DNA of 64,000 nucleotides, taken from Pseudomonadota bacterium. Its GTDB lineage: Bacteria > Pseudomonadota > Gammaproteobacteria > UBA9214. Of this stretch, positions 51,959 through 60,692 are shown in pieces. The position numbers were made by a program, and so were the translations under genes. Under the pieces are notes generated by a model that saw only the letters and a program-made list of their open reading frames with translations, did not search any database and was not told the DNA's origin. Within the stretch, counting starts at the first letter, position 1; every line of letters starts with the position of its first letter. The stretch is from the NCBI GenBank assembly GCA_041395565.1, contig JAWLAI010000005.1, positions 62,001-126,000 on the forward strand, read 5' to 3'.

Positions 51959-53380
51959 TTAGTGAGCTTCGGCTGGTGCCGGGATGCTGCCAACAGCAGG
52001 CTTGGCGCCCGCGATGGTCTTCAGGATATTCCAGGCCATTACCAGCGTACCGAACAGGAACAGCGCACCGCCCAGGAAGCGGACGATGAAGTACGGGTGC
52101 ATGGCCTGGACCGACTCGACAAAGCTGTAGGTCAGAGTGCCATCCGCGTTGGTCGCACGCCACATCAGTCCCTGCATGATGCCCGCCACCCACATGGAAG
52201 CGATGTAGAGCACGATGCCGATGGTCGAGGTCCAGAAGTGCACTTCCACCAGCTTCAGGCTATAGAGCTCACGGTTGAACAGCCGCGGAATCAGGTAGTA
52301 CAGGCTGCCCATGGACACCAGCGCCACCCAGCCCAGCGCGCCGGAATGCACGTGACCGATGGTCCAGTCGGTATAGTGCGACAGCGCGTTCACCGTCTTG
52401 ATGGACATCATCGGGCCTTCGAAGGTGGACATGCCGTAGAAGGAAATCGAGACGATCAGCAGTCGCAGTACCGGGTCGGTACGCAGTTTCTCCCATGCGC
52501 CCGACAGCGTCATGATGCCATTGATCATACCGCCCCAGCTTGGCGCCAGCAGGATCAGCGACATGAGCATGCCCAGCGACTGCGCCCAGTCCGGCAGCGC
52601 CGTGTAGTGCAGGTGATGCGGGCCAGCCCACATGTAGGTGAAGATCAGCGCCCAGAAATGCACCACCGAGAGCCGGTAGGAGTACACCGGCCGCCCCGCC
52701 TGCTTGGGCACAAAGTAATACATCATGCCGAGGAAGCCTGCCGTCAGGAAGAAGCCCACGGCGTTGTGTCCGTACCACCACTGCACCATGGCGTCCTGGA
52801 CGCCGGCGTAGGCCGAGTAGGATTTCGTGAGTGAAACCGGCACGGCGGCGCTGTTGACGATGTGCAGGATCGCGATGGTGATGATGAAGGCACCGTAGAA
52901 CCAGTTGGCAACGTAGATGTGCTCGACACGGCGCTTAACGATCGTGCCGAAGAACACGATCGCGTAGGCGACCCACACGGCTGCGATCAGCAGATCGATC
53001 GGCCACTCGAGTTCAGCATATTCCTTGCTGGTGGTGATGCCGAGCGGCAGGGTTACGGCCGCCAGTACAATGATCAGCTGCCAGCCCCAGAAGGTGAAGG
53101 CTGCGAGGCCGTCGCTGATCAGCCGCGCGTGACAGGTGCGCTGTACGACGTAATAGGAGGTGGCAAACAGCGCGGAGCCGCCGAAGGCGAAGATTACGGC
53201 ATTGGTATGCAACGGCCGCAACCGGCTGAAGGTCAGCCAGGGCAAATCGAAGTTGAGTACCGGCCATGCCAGCTGGGCGGCGATAAACACCCCGACCAGC
53301 ATACCGACGATGCCCCAGATGATGGCCATGATGGCGAACTGCCTGACCACCGTGTAGTTGTACGTTTGCTGATCGGTCAT
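51959..53380 (-). CDS. ccoN: cbb3 cytochrome oxidase subunit I CcoN
   Basis: A 473-residue heme-copper oxidase catalytic subunit with about 12 helices. Histidine ligands show in SRLRPLHTNAVIFAFGG (about 52-68), VQWWYGHNAVGFFLTAGF (about 200-217), MWAGPHHLHYTALPDWAQ (about 250-267) and DWTIGHVHSGALGWVA (about 338-353). The active-site Tyr of C-type oxidases sits in helix VII near STFEGPMMS. It reduces oxygen at low concentration. No ANR box was seen upstream. It starts the ccoNOQP-ccoGH operon. Confidence 0.97.
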   Translation of the reverse strand: MTDQQTYNYTVVRQFAIMAIIWGIVGMLVGVFIAAQLAWPVLNFDLPWLTFSRLRPLHTNAVIFAFGGSALFATSYYVVQRTCHARLISDGLAAFTFWGWQLIIVLAAVTLPLGITTSKEYAELEWPIDLLIAAVWVAYAIVFFGTIVKRRVEHIYVANWFYGAFIITIAILHIVNSAAVPVSLTKSYSAYAGVQDAMVQWWYGHNAVGFFLTAGFLGMMYYFVPKQAGRPVYSYRLSVVHFWALIFTYMWAGPHHLHYTALPDWAQSLGMLMSLILLAPSWGGMINGIMTLSGAWEKLRTDPVLRLLIVSISFYGMSTFEGPMMSIKTVNALSHYTDWTIGHVHSGALGWVALVSMGSLYYLIPRLFNRELYSLKLVEVHFWTSTIGIVLYIASMWVAGIMQGLMWRATNADGTLTYSFVESVQAMHPYFIVRFLGGALFLFGTLVMAWNILKTIAGAKPAVGSIPAPAEAH

Positions 53381-53728
53381 GCCGACCTCCCTGTTTCAGA
53401 TTGTTAATACCGTTACCGAATTTTTCAGCCCCGCAAACCGGGACGCTTATCCTGCCGAACCGGCGCTCCGTTACGCCGCATACCGGACTAACCGGAGTGA
53501 CGGCACAAGGACGTTGGCAGCGACGCCGGGCTACGCGATGCAGACTGTCTGCCGTGCCTTGCTCACCCGCGAAACGAGACCCATTCGCGTTTGCAGCCAG
53601 CGCACTGACCCGGGCCCCGTCCCGGCACCGCCATGTCTCCCTTACTTCTTGATTGTGTGCAGCTTTCGCTGCACACAATCGGGGCGTCAGTATCCTTCAG
53701 ACCGGATGCTGATTCAAGCCGTTTGCTG
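53381..53728. other. Intergenic between ccoN and ompW with a perfect hairpin
   Basis: A 13-bp perfect stem (53651-53663 with 53668-53680) has a GAAA tetraloop on the minus strand but no T-run on either side. It may be a 3-prime stability element of ompW mRNA. The ccoN promoter was not identified in the rest. Confidence 0.6.
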
Positions 53729-54382
53729 TCAGAACTTTTTGCCTACGCTGACCATGACCGCCCAAGGATCGATCGATACGGTATGGGTACCATCCAGCGG
53801 GGCGCCGGCACCGCTGATCTTCGCATCGGTGTCGATGTCCATGTAGAAGACCTGCGCACCGACCAGCCAGTTGTTCTGCAGCTCGTAGTCAACGCCGAGC
53901 TCGCCGGCCAAACCCCAGGAACTGCCCAGGTCGAGATCGGTTCCGGTCAGCGCACCCTTGGTCTTGGTATCGAAGAAGGTCGTGTAATTAACACCGATAC
54001 CGGCATAGGGATGCAGGTTGGAGCCGGTATCGAAGTGATACTGCAGCGTGACGGTGGGCGGCAGCTGCTTGGTTTCCGCAACCGTACCTGCGGCTGCGAG
54101 ATCGTCCTTGCCGTTGATATCGTGTTTGAAGGGCCAGGCACCGAGCACGCCCACACCAATATTATTGGTAGCCATGTAGGTCAGGGACACACCGAGACTC
54201 CAGGCATCATCGGCTTCAACCTTGCCGGCCGGCGTGGTACCTGCGGCCGGGTATACCGTACCATCACCAGTTGGCATGACACCGGCAGCACCCGCCCGCA
54301 CCACGACATCACCGGCCTGCCAGGCCTGGGCGGACGTCGCTATCAGGGTGGTCAGCAGCGTTACTGCGAGACGCGTCTTCAT
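53729..54382 (-). CDS. ompW: Outer-membrane protein OmpW
   Basis: A 217-residue eight-stranded beta-barrel. The signal peptide (MKTRLAVTLLTTLIATSAQA, cut before WQAGD) and the C-terminal VGKKF are clear. RAGAAGVMPTGDG, LGVSLTYMATNNIGVGVLGA (about 61-80) and LHPYAGIGVNYTTFF (about 123-137) are OmpW blocks. E. coli OmpW is controlled by FNR; here a perfect ANR/FNR box lies upstream at the activating distance. Role in small hydrophobic transport is inferred from family. Confidence 0.92.
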   Translation of the reverse strand: MKTRLAVTLLTTLIATSAQAWQAGDVVVRAGAAGVMPTGDGTVYPAAGTTPAGKVEADDAWSLGVSLTYMATNNIGVGVLGAWPFKHDINGKDDLAAAGTVAETKQLPPTVTLQYHFDTGSNLHPYAGIGVNYTTFFDTKTKGALTGTDLDLGSSWGLAGELGVDYELQNNWLVGAQVFYMDIDTDAKISGAGAPLDGTHTVSIDPWAVMVSVGKKF

Positions 54383-54464
54383 CGTTTTTCTCCTGTCATT
54401 CAGATTCTGAATCCCCACGCCTGCAGCAGCCGGCGCAAGGTAATAAAACTGGAATGCGGAGGGT

Positions 54465-54507
54465 ATTATTTGTCAGGTCAAAATCAGGCCGCGTTGATCC
54501 ATATCAA
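54465..54507 (-). promoter_or_regulatory. ANR/FNR-dependent promoter of ompW
   Basis: TTGAT-CCAT-ATCAA at 54494-54507 is a perfect FNR/ANR box. On the minus strand a 23-base gap separates it from AATAAT (54470-54465), which is the class II activation geometry (box centre near -42). The predicted start near 54458 leaves a 76-nt leader. Confidence 0.75.
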
Positions 54508-54554
54508 CTCATTAGAAAATTATAATAAGGTTTCATACTGAACCGGCCACCGGC

Positions 54555-54584
54555 TTGTCGATATCCCAGTCATAACGATATAAT
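54555..54584 (+). promoter_or_regulatory. Promoter of ccoI-ccoS
   Basis: TTGTCG (54555-54560), 18 bases, TATAAT (54579-54584). The start near 54591 is 17 bases before the ATG. A second TATAAT (54521-54526) lies 13 bases from the ANR box and might allow oxygen control as well. Confidence 0.5.
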
Positions 54585-54607
54585 TATTCTACTTTTCATA
54601 TAGTTAA

Positions 54608-57100
54608 ATGAATACACAGACAACACGGCCGACACCGGCGCCTGCCGAACCACCACAACCTGCGACAGCTACAGCTGCGACCAGCTGCTTTCACTGCGGC
54701 CTGCCGGTAACGCCGGGACTCGGACTAACGGTTCACGTCAACGGCCGCGACGAACCCATGTGCTGCCCCGGCTGCCAGGCCGTGGCACAGGCGATCATCG
54801 ACGCCGGCCATGCCGATTTTTACCGTCACCGCACACAGGTTTCCAACACCGGCGCAGCGTTGGTGCCGGAGTTCATCCAGCAGACCCGGATCTATGACCA
54901 TCCCGAGATCCAGAAGACCTTCGTGCGCACGACCGCTGCGCATGAACAGGAGGCGGCACTCATACTCGAAGGCATCGTCTGCGCCGCCTGTGTCTGGCTG
55001 AACGAACGTCACGTGAGTCGCCTGCCCGGTGTGCTCGACGTACAGATCAACTACGCCACCCACCGTGCACGCATTCGCTGGAATGATGAGCAAATCAAGC
55101 TGAGCGAGATCCTGCAGGCAATCCATAACATCGGCTACACCGCGCACCCCTATGATCCCGCGCAGCAACAGCTCGCGCGCGAGCGCGAACGTCGCAGCCA
55201 GCTCAAACGCATTGGCATTGCCGGCGTCCTGGGCATGCAGGTCATGATGCTGTCGATCACGCTATATATCGGCGGCTGGTCGGGCATGGAAGACGAATAC
55301 AGACGCTTCTTCCGCTGGGTCGGGCTACTGCTGAGCACACCGGTACTGCTGTATTCGGGCGCCCCCTTTCTGCGTGGTGCGTGGCGCGACTTGCGCAATC
55401 ACAGCGTCGGCATGGATGTGCCGGTCGCGCTCGGCATGCTCGTCGCCTTCGGCGGCAGCATCCACGCCACGCTCAGCGGCCAGGGCGAAGTCTATTTCGA
55501 CTCGGTCGTGATGTTCATATTCTTCCTGCTGGTCAGCCGCTACTTCGAGCTGATGGCGCGTAAACGCGGCGCAGAGATCGCCGAGAACCTGTCCCAGGCC
55601 CTGCCCGCGATGGCCACCCGGCTGCAGGTAACGGATGCCGGCGAAACGCAGGAGATCATTCCGGCCGGCGACCTGCAGCCGGGCGACCGGGTTCTGATCA
55701 AGCCGGGTGCAGCGGTCCCGGCGGATGGCACGGTCGAGACGGGCAGCTCCGGTGTCAGCGAGGCCTTGCTCAGCGGCGAGAGCACACCACTGACCAAACA
55801 TGTCGGCGACCGCCTGATCGGCGGCAGCATCAACATGGAAAGCCCGCTCGTGATGCGCGTGGACAAGACCGGCCTCGATACCGTGCTTGCCGAGATCACC
55901 CGACTGCTGGAAAGCGCCCAACAGGAAAAGCCGGCGCTCACCCAGCTGGCCGACCGCGCGGCCGCCTGGTTCGTCGTAGGCGTGCTGCTGCTGGCGGCGG
56001 TGACCGGAATCTACTGGTGGCTGCAGGCACCGGCGCACTGGCTGCCGGTACTGGTTGCGGTACTGGTGGTTACCTGTCCGTGCGCGCTTTCGCTCGCCAC
56101 GCCCACCGCCATCAGTGCCGCCACCGGCACACTGCTTGCGCGCGGCCTGCTGACCACCGGTCGCGCGCGCCTGGAAACCCTCGCGCGCGCGACCCATGTC
56201 GTGTTCGACAAGACCGGCACCCTCACTGTCGGCGCGCCGGCCATCGTCGCTATTGAGCGTCATTCCGGGCTCGATGAGGCCGAGCTGCTGCGGATTGCCG
56301 CAGCGCTGGAACTTCACTCGGAGCATGCGGCGGCCCGTGCAATCTGCGCCCGTGCCAGCGCGACACCGTATCAGGCGCGCGCCGTCACCAACCACCCCGG
56401 CGCCGGCATCAGCGGCGAGGTGCACGGCCGCACCTGGTACATCGGCAACGCGGGATTTATCGCGGAACACTGCGCGGGGGCAGGTGACATGGCGGCGCCG
56501 GCCGTAGCGGATGCCACGCATATCCTGCTGGCAGACGCGGAACAGGAGCACGCACGATTCTCACTCCGCGACGAATTGCGCGCCGATGCCGCGAGCGCGA
56601 TCCGCGAACTGCGACAGGATGGCACCAAGGTTATCCTGATGAGCGGGGACAATGCGGCTTCGGTACAGGCGATTGCCACGGCACTCGGCATCGACAACCA
56701 TTGCGCCGAAATGAAACCGGCCGACAAGCTGCGTGAGGTCCAGCGATTGCAGCAGCAGGGCGCAGTGGTGGTCATGGTCGGTGACGGCATCAACGATGCT
56801 CCAGTACTCGGCGCGGCAGATGTCTCCATCGCCATGCAGGCTGCCGCGCAGCTCAGCCAGGCCAGCGCAGACATGATTCTGCTATCAAACCGGCTGCAAG
56901 GCCTGTCCCGGGGGCTGCGACTGGCACGGCGCACGCTGGGCATTATCCGCCAGAACCTGGCCTGGGCGATCGGCTACAATCTGGTCGCCCTGCCTGCGGC
57001 AGCCATGGGATATGTCGCGCCATGGATGGCTGCCATCGGCATGTCATCCAGTTCGCTGCTGGTGGTACTCAACGCCCTGCGCCTGACGCGCGGAAGGTAA
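54608..57100 (+). CDS. ccoI: Copper-transporting P-type ATPase CcoI/FixI
   Basis: An 830-residue copper ATPase for cbb3 assembly. An N-terminal zinc-ribbon-like CFHCGLP and CCPGCQAV (about 27-60) precedes the heavy-metal-binding IVCAACVWLNE (about 119-129). The CPC metal site is VTCPCALSLATPTA (about 489-502), the phosphorylation site DKTGTLTVGAP (about 534-544) and the hinge GDGINDAPVLGAADVSIAM (about 724-742). Eight membrane helices are expected. It sends copper to the periplasm for the oxidase. ccoS follows by 3 bases. Confidence 0.96.
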   Translation: MNTQTTRPTPAPAEPPQPATATAATSCFHCGLPVTPGLGLTVHVNGRDEPMCCPGCQAVAQAIIDAGHADFYRHRTQVSNTGAALVPEFIQQTRIYDHPEIQKTFVRTTAAHEQEAALILEGIVCAACVWLNERHVSRLPGVLDVQINYATHRARIRWNDEQIKLSEILQAIHNIGYTAHPYDPAQQQLARERERRSQLKRIGIAGVLGMQVMMLSITLYIGGWSGMEDEYRRFFRWVGLLLSTPVLLYSGAPFLRGAWRDLRNHSVGMDVPVALGMLVAFGGSIHATLSGQGEVYFDSVVMFIFFLLVSRYFELMARKRGAEIAENLSQALPAMATRLQVTDAGETQEIIPAGDLQPGDRVLIKPGAAVPADGTVETGSSGVSEALLSGESTPLTKHVGDRLIGGSINMESPLVMRVDKTGLDTVLAEITRLLESAQQEKPALTQLADRAAAWFVVGVLLLAAVTGIYWWLQAPAHWLPVLVAVLVVTCPCALSLATPTAISAATGTLLARGLLTTGRARLETLARATHVVFDKTGTLTVGAPAIVAIERHSGLDEAELLRIAAALELHSEHAAARAICARASATPYQARAVTNHPGAGISGEVHGRTWYIGNAGFIAEHCAGAGDMAAPAVADATHILLADAEQEHARFSLRDELRADAASAIRELRQDGTKVILMSGDNAASVQAIATALGIDNHCAEMKPADKLREVQRLQQQGAVVVMVGDGINDAPVLGAADVSIAMQAAAQLSQASADMILLSNRLQGLSRGLRLARRTLGIIRQNLAWAIGYNLVALPAAAMGYVAPWMAAIGMSSSSLLVVLNALRLTRGR

Positions 57101-57103
57101 ACC

Positions 57104-57319
57104 ATGGAAATCATCTACCTGCTCATCCCGTTGTCCATCGTCCTGATCGCAGTGATTGCCTGGGTCTTTACCTGGGCCATCCGCTCGGGCCAGTTCGACG
57201 ATCTTGAGGGTCCGGCACATCGCATCATCATGGACGATGACTCGCCACGGCCGGAATCCGACACAGATCCGGCACACGCCCACGACAAGGAGACAACTGC
57301 CTCTCAGGACCAGAAATAA
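57104..57319 (+). CDS. ccoS: cbb3 oxidase maturation protein CcoS
   Basis: A 71-residue protein with one membrane helix (about 5-25) followed by WAIRSGQFDDLEGPAHRIIM (about 24-43), the CcoS signature. The tail is acidic and His-bearing. It helps insert the cofactors of the oxidase. It lies 3 bases after ccoI. Confidence 0.93.
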   Translation: MEIIYLLIPLSIVLIAVIAWVFTWAIRSGQFDDLEGPAHRIIMDDDSPRPESDTDPAHAHDKETTASQDQK

Positions 57320-57781
57320 CGGATGAGATATACGACGCGCGCGGGACTGCGGTCTGCTCAGCAGCCGCCATGAAAGGTGGCGCTACAGCACCTGCGTGGT
57401 GGGGGAATTCCATTGAGTTTCGGCCTCGAGCACACCTGATACCGCTGCGGCAGAGCCCCGCGGCGCGGTTGCTGCCGCCGATTGGTCGCGAAGCCGACGC
57501 AACCCGGACCCCGTGCCAGAGTATCGTGATCACGCCCAAACACCCGGCGCCCACATCCCTCGCCGCTCCCGCACTTCCCCGTGCTGCGCGTCACTCGGAC
57601 ATCGTTGGCAATTGCCCCAGCGTTGCCCTACCTCCCGCATCCCTCAGTCGCGTCCCGCGCCGCGGGAGGCAGGTACAGGTGAGACCGCAGCGCGGTCGAG
57701 AGACTGGCCTGGGCCATGCCGGGCGCGGCCAGGCACAGCTTTCGCGTAGCTACGCAGTTAGTGCGGGATTATGAGGTCCAG
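57320..57781. other. Intergenic, nothing recognised
   Basis: 462 bases between ccoS and the convergent rhodanese-like gene. Short frames on both strands lack ribosome sites. No terminator with a T-run was seen. Confidence 0.4.
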
Positions 57782-58099
57782 TCAGATGTCCGACTGATCC
57801 CGGTCGTCGAGATGATAGATACGGGAAAAACCCTGCCCCGCCAGCAAGCGCGCAGCGCGTACGCAGGCCACTGGTGTCGCGCCGTAGAGAATGACCGGTT
57901 CGCGTCTGTTGAGATGACCTGCGTCGTAACCCAAGGCGTCGGCCGGCAGATTCAGCGCCCCGGGCAGCGTACCGCGCCGGAATTCGGCCGGCGGTCGAAT
58001 GTCCACCAACTGCCCACCTTCCGCCAGCAACTTCCGGGCGGTCTGTACGGGAAGGACTTCACCGCCCGCGAGTATCAACGTGCGCAGTGCGAGTTTCAT
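57782..58099 (-). CDS. Degenerate rhodanese-like protein
   Basis: A 105-residue single rhodanese fold. QLVDIRPPAEFRRGTLPGALNLPAD (split near 29-53) is typical, but the active-site loop reads VILYGATPVACVRAARLL (about 69-86), so the expected catalytic Cys after VILY is Gly; a Cys sits six residues later and is probably not equivalent. Sulfur transfer is therefore doubtful. The ATG overlaps the stop of the small membrane gene upstream (ATGA). The first 12 residues are hydrophobic-basic and not a clear signal. Confidence 0.8.
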   Translation of the reverse strand: MKLALRTLILAGGEVLPVQTARKLLAEGGQLVDIRPPAEFRRGTLPGALNLPADALGYDAGHLNRREPVILYGATPVACVRAARLLAGQGFSRIYHLDDRDQSDI

Positions 58100-58275
58100 G
58101 ATTCGCCTCCCTTGCCGACGGTCGCCGACTCCTCGGCGTCCTGCGCCGCAACCACATGCCGCTGCCACTGCATGGCCGCCACCGTGCAGACCTTTACCAT
58201 GCAAAAGCGCACGAACACGGCGAGCATGACGATGAACACCACGAATGCAGTAATCGTAAGGCTGTCGATGTGCAT
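58096..58275 (-). CDS. Tiny one-helix membrane protein A
   Basis: A 59-residue protein, MHIDSLTITAFVVFIVMLAV followed by FVRFCMVKVC, with one membrane helix at about 6-25 and two Cys close behind. A GGGAGG lies 6-8 bases before the ATG. It is closely related to the tiny gene 255 bases away, so it is a real coding sequence although very short. It overlaps the rhodanese-like gene by four bases and is coupled to it. Function unknown; its place beside cbb3 assembly genes suggests a respiratory link. Confidence 0.7.
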   Translation of the reverse strand: MHIDSLTITAFVVFIVMLAVFVRFCMVKVCTVAAMQWQRHVVAAQDAEESATVGKGGES

Positions 58276-58289
58276 GTTAGACCTCCCGC

Positions 58290-58360
58290 AACCCCGTTAA
58301 GAAAAGATAATATTTATATTAGAATTTAATTATATTTTGTCAATATCGGATTTCCGCCGC
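58290..58360 (-). promoter_or_regulatory. Possible promoter of tiny membrane protein A and the rhodanese-like gene
   Basis: On the minus strand a perfect TTGACA lies near 58338, followed after 16-17 bases by TAATAT/AATATA in a strongly AT-rich stretch. No ANR box was seen here; a degenerate dyad TTAATCATTATGATAA lies further upstream near 58389-58404. Confidence 0.4.
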
Positions 58361-58529
58361 CCGATCGACAAGAACTTAATCTTCTCTTATTAATCATTAT
58401 GATAAGAACATTGCGCCCGCTCGGCTGCAGTGGATGCCGGCCATCGAGACAGCGCTCCTTACCCGCTACCGGCGCATCGCGCCGGTAGCGGGTGCCACGC
58501 ATGCCGGGTGCAGGGTGGCCGCCGCCGTA

Positions 58530-58670
58530 TCAGCACAGTCCGTCCTGTACAGCCGTTTCATCCTCGCGCAACGGTCCGCCACACTGGCCGAACATGCAGA
58601 AACGCACGAAGAGGACGAACTCGAACGCAAAGATCACCAGGGCGGTGATCGTCAGGTTGTCGATATACAC
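58530..58670 (-). CDS. Tiny one-helix membrane protein B, paralogue of A
   Basis: A 46-residue protein, start GTG, reading YIDNLTITALVIFAFEFVLF then VRFCMFGQCGG and ending in DGLC. The pattern ID-[SN]-LTITA-x-V-x-F and FVRFCM is shared with protein A, so the two are paralogues. AAGGAGG lies 6 bases before the GTG. An ANR-type box and a -10 lie at the activating distance upstream. It has four Cys in the last 24 residues. Function unknown; a small oxidase-associated subunit is one possibility. Confidence 0.68.
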   Translation of the reverse strand: MYIDNLTITALVIFAFEFVLFVRFCMFGQCGGPLREDETAVQDGLC

Positions 58671-58693
58671 ATCACACCTCCTTTTCCGGAGGT

Positions 58694-58736
58694 CTTATAG
58701 CATATTAGAATTTTATTAAAGTATGATGAATATCAA
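58694..58736 (-). promoter_or_regulatory. ANR/FNR-type promoter of tiny membrane protein B
   Basis: On the minus strand TTGAT-ATTC-ATCAT (58736-58723) differs from the ANR consensus at one base. A 23-base gap leads to TATAAG (58699-58694). The spacing is the same as at ompW. The predicted start near 58687 gives a 17-nt leader. Confidence 0.65.
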
Positions 58737-58996
58737 CTTTCCGAATGCTGCACCAACCCGATGCACCATAGACGCCAACCCGTTCGCGGTTGCGGCGACA
58801 GAGCAAACTTAACGCCGGATCCCGCGGCAACCATCCCGTTGCCAGCGACGATCGCCCGCAGGTCACCGCACACGTGCGGCCGTTCCGCGCTTGCCTGCCT
58901 GCAGCTGAGGACACTGCATAATGGCTGTGAACTTGCTATCAGCCAACCACCGATCCGGTTGCGGCTGGCGTGACTTGCACCCTATGATTGCCCATC
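58737..58996. other. Intergenic, nothing recognised
   Basis: About 260 bases between the ANR-type site and the MscS-family gene. No further site or RNA was recognised. Confidence 0.4.
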
Positions 58997-59853
58997 ATGG
59001 AAAATCAGAACACGATCCTGGAACTCCAGGAATGGACCGCCACACTCACCGAGTCCGTCAAGCGTGTAGCCATCCAGATTCTCGATTTTCTGCCCTCCAT
59101 ACTGGGCGCACTCGTGCTCCTGCTCGCCGGCTGGGCGGTGGCACGGCTGCTGCGATACACAACGGAGAAGATCACCGAAAAGACCCTGCTGCGGCTGGCG
59201 CATTCCCGACCGCTGGACACGCGCATCAAGCAGCCACAGTCCTACAGCGCCGCACCACGCATCGCCAGCCGCATCGTCTTCTGGGTGGTCATGCTCTTTT
59301 TCATACTCGCTGCAGCAGAAGTGCTGGATCTGAAGGTGATCTCGGGCCTGCTCGGGGGTATCACCGCTTATCTGCCACGCCTGCTGGCCGGACTCCTGAT
59401 CCTATTCATCGGCCTCTGGTTCGGCGAGGCGTCGCGGGCCGTGATAACGCGCAGCAGCAACAGGGCCGGTATCGAGCACGGGGAAACCCTCGGCCGCCTC
59501 AGCCAGGCACTCGTTCTGCTGATCGTATTCACCATCGCCGCCGGACAGGTCGGTATCGATAACACGGTACTGATCGCCCTGGTGGCGACCGTATGCGGCA
59601 TGTTGCTGGCAGCCCTGGCCCTCGCCTTTGCCATCGGCGCCGGAACGACGATCGCCAACATGCTGGCCGCGCAAACGATCGCCCAGACCTACCATACCGG
59701 CGACCTGGTCCGGATCGGCGAACTCCAGGGCAAGATAGTGCGTATCACGCGCACCGGCCTCATCCTGAGACGGCGGAGGGACAGGCACTGGTGCCGGCCA
59801 AGCAGTTCAGCGAACGGGAGTCGATCAATCTGACCGGTTCCGGCAGCACATGA
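58997..59853 (+). pseudogene. MscS-family mechanosensitive channel, frameshifted near its end
   Basis: The reading frame holds about five membrane helices (near residues 26-49, 91-112, 118-146, 166-185, 190-215) and the pore-lining helix with ALALAFAIGAGTTIANMLAA, followed by the start of the MscS beta domain. After TRTGLIL the frame runs into RRRRDRHW. The +1 frame instead continues ETAEGQALVPAKQFSERES and stops at 59853, overlapping the next gene by ATGA. A single missing G near 59767 explains this. It is either a real late frameshift or a sequencing error. Small CmpX-like channel otherwise. Confidence 0.8.
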
Positions 59854-60692
59854 ACCCGTATTCGCGCCTGAGCGCTGCAGCCCTGAAATGGCAGCCCGCA
59901 ACCGCCGCTCGCGTACTCGAGAAATTCCCCGCCGGCAGCGTCGCGCGCTTTCTCGCTGCCGCAAACACGACCACGGCCGCCACGATCGTGGGACATTTCA
60001 CCCCGGCGTTCGCTGCGGACTGCCTGGCGACAATCGAGACCCCGCTGGCGGACCGGGTGCTGGAGCGGCTCACGCCCGATTACCAGCTGATGCTGCTGCG
60101 CCAGCTGACTCAGGACGACCGGGCGGCCTTGCTGGGCAGGCTGGAACCCGGGCTCGCAGCCACGCTCACGCGCCTGCTGCCCTATCCCGAAGGGACTGCT
60201 GGCGCGATCATGGAGGCGCCACTGGCCAGCATCCCCGAGGACATGACGGTGCGGGATGCCATCAAGCGCATCAAGCGCATCCGCCGTGGCACGAAGTCCT
60301 ATCTCTACGCCACCAGCAGCACGGGACGCCTGACTGGCGTCATGACCCTGCATGAACTGCTCAATTCGCTGCCGACCAGTCCCGTGCGCGACATCATGGA
60401 CCGGCATGTCGCCTGCATTTCGCCCCTGCTCCCGCTCGAGGCCGTGCTCGACAGCCCGTACTGGCAGGATTATCACGCACTGCCGGTCACGGACACAGAC
60501 AACATCCTGCTCGGCATCATCCGGCAGAAGCACCTGCGTCGGCTGCAGGAGCAGCTCCAGCATGGAATCAGCCTCGAGGCCGGCATCAATAGCCTGCTGA
60601 CGCTGGGTGAACTATTCGCCACGACGACGCTGCCGTTGCTATCCGCGCTGATCAGCACGACGAGCGCCACCGACCGGCGCAGAACACCATGA
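59850..60692 (+). CDS. MgtE N-domain and CBS protein without the channel part
   Basis: A 280-residue cytoplasmic protein. Residues about 10-115 form the helical MgtE N superhelix (RVLEKFPAGSVARFLAA, YQLMLLRQLTQDDRAALLGR), then a CBS pair (about 125-245; MEAPLASIPEDMTVRDAIKRI split, and LPVTDTDNILLGIIRQKHL). The membrane domain of MgtE is absent. It overlaps both neighbours by four bases (ATGA). It could sense Mg2+ or nucleotides and regulate the full MgtE made next to it, or the channel before it; both are inference. Confidence 0.82.
   Translation: MNPYSRLSAAALKWQPATAARVLEKFPAGSVARFLAAANTTTAATIVGHFTPAFAADCLATIETPLADRVLERLTPDYQLMLLRQLTQDDRAALLGRLEPGLAATLTRLLPYPEGTAGAIMEAPLASIPEDMTVRDAIKRIKRIRRGTKSYLYATSSTGRLTGVMTLHELLNSLPTSPVRDIMDRHVACISPLLPLEAVLDSPYWQDYHALPVTDTDNILLGIIRQKHLRRLQEQLQHGISLEAGINSLLTLGELFATTTLPLLSALISTTSATDRRRTP

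Noticed and set aside
53381..53640. ANR/FNR box for ccoNOQP
   Set aside because: No TTGAT-N4-ATCAA-like sequence could be found upstream of ccoN.
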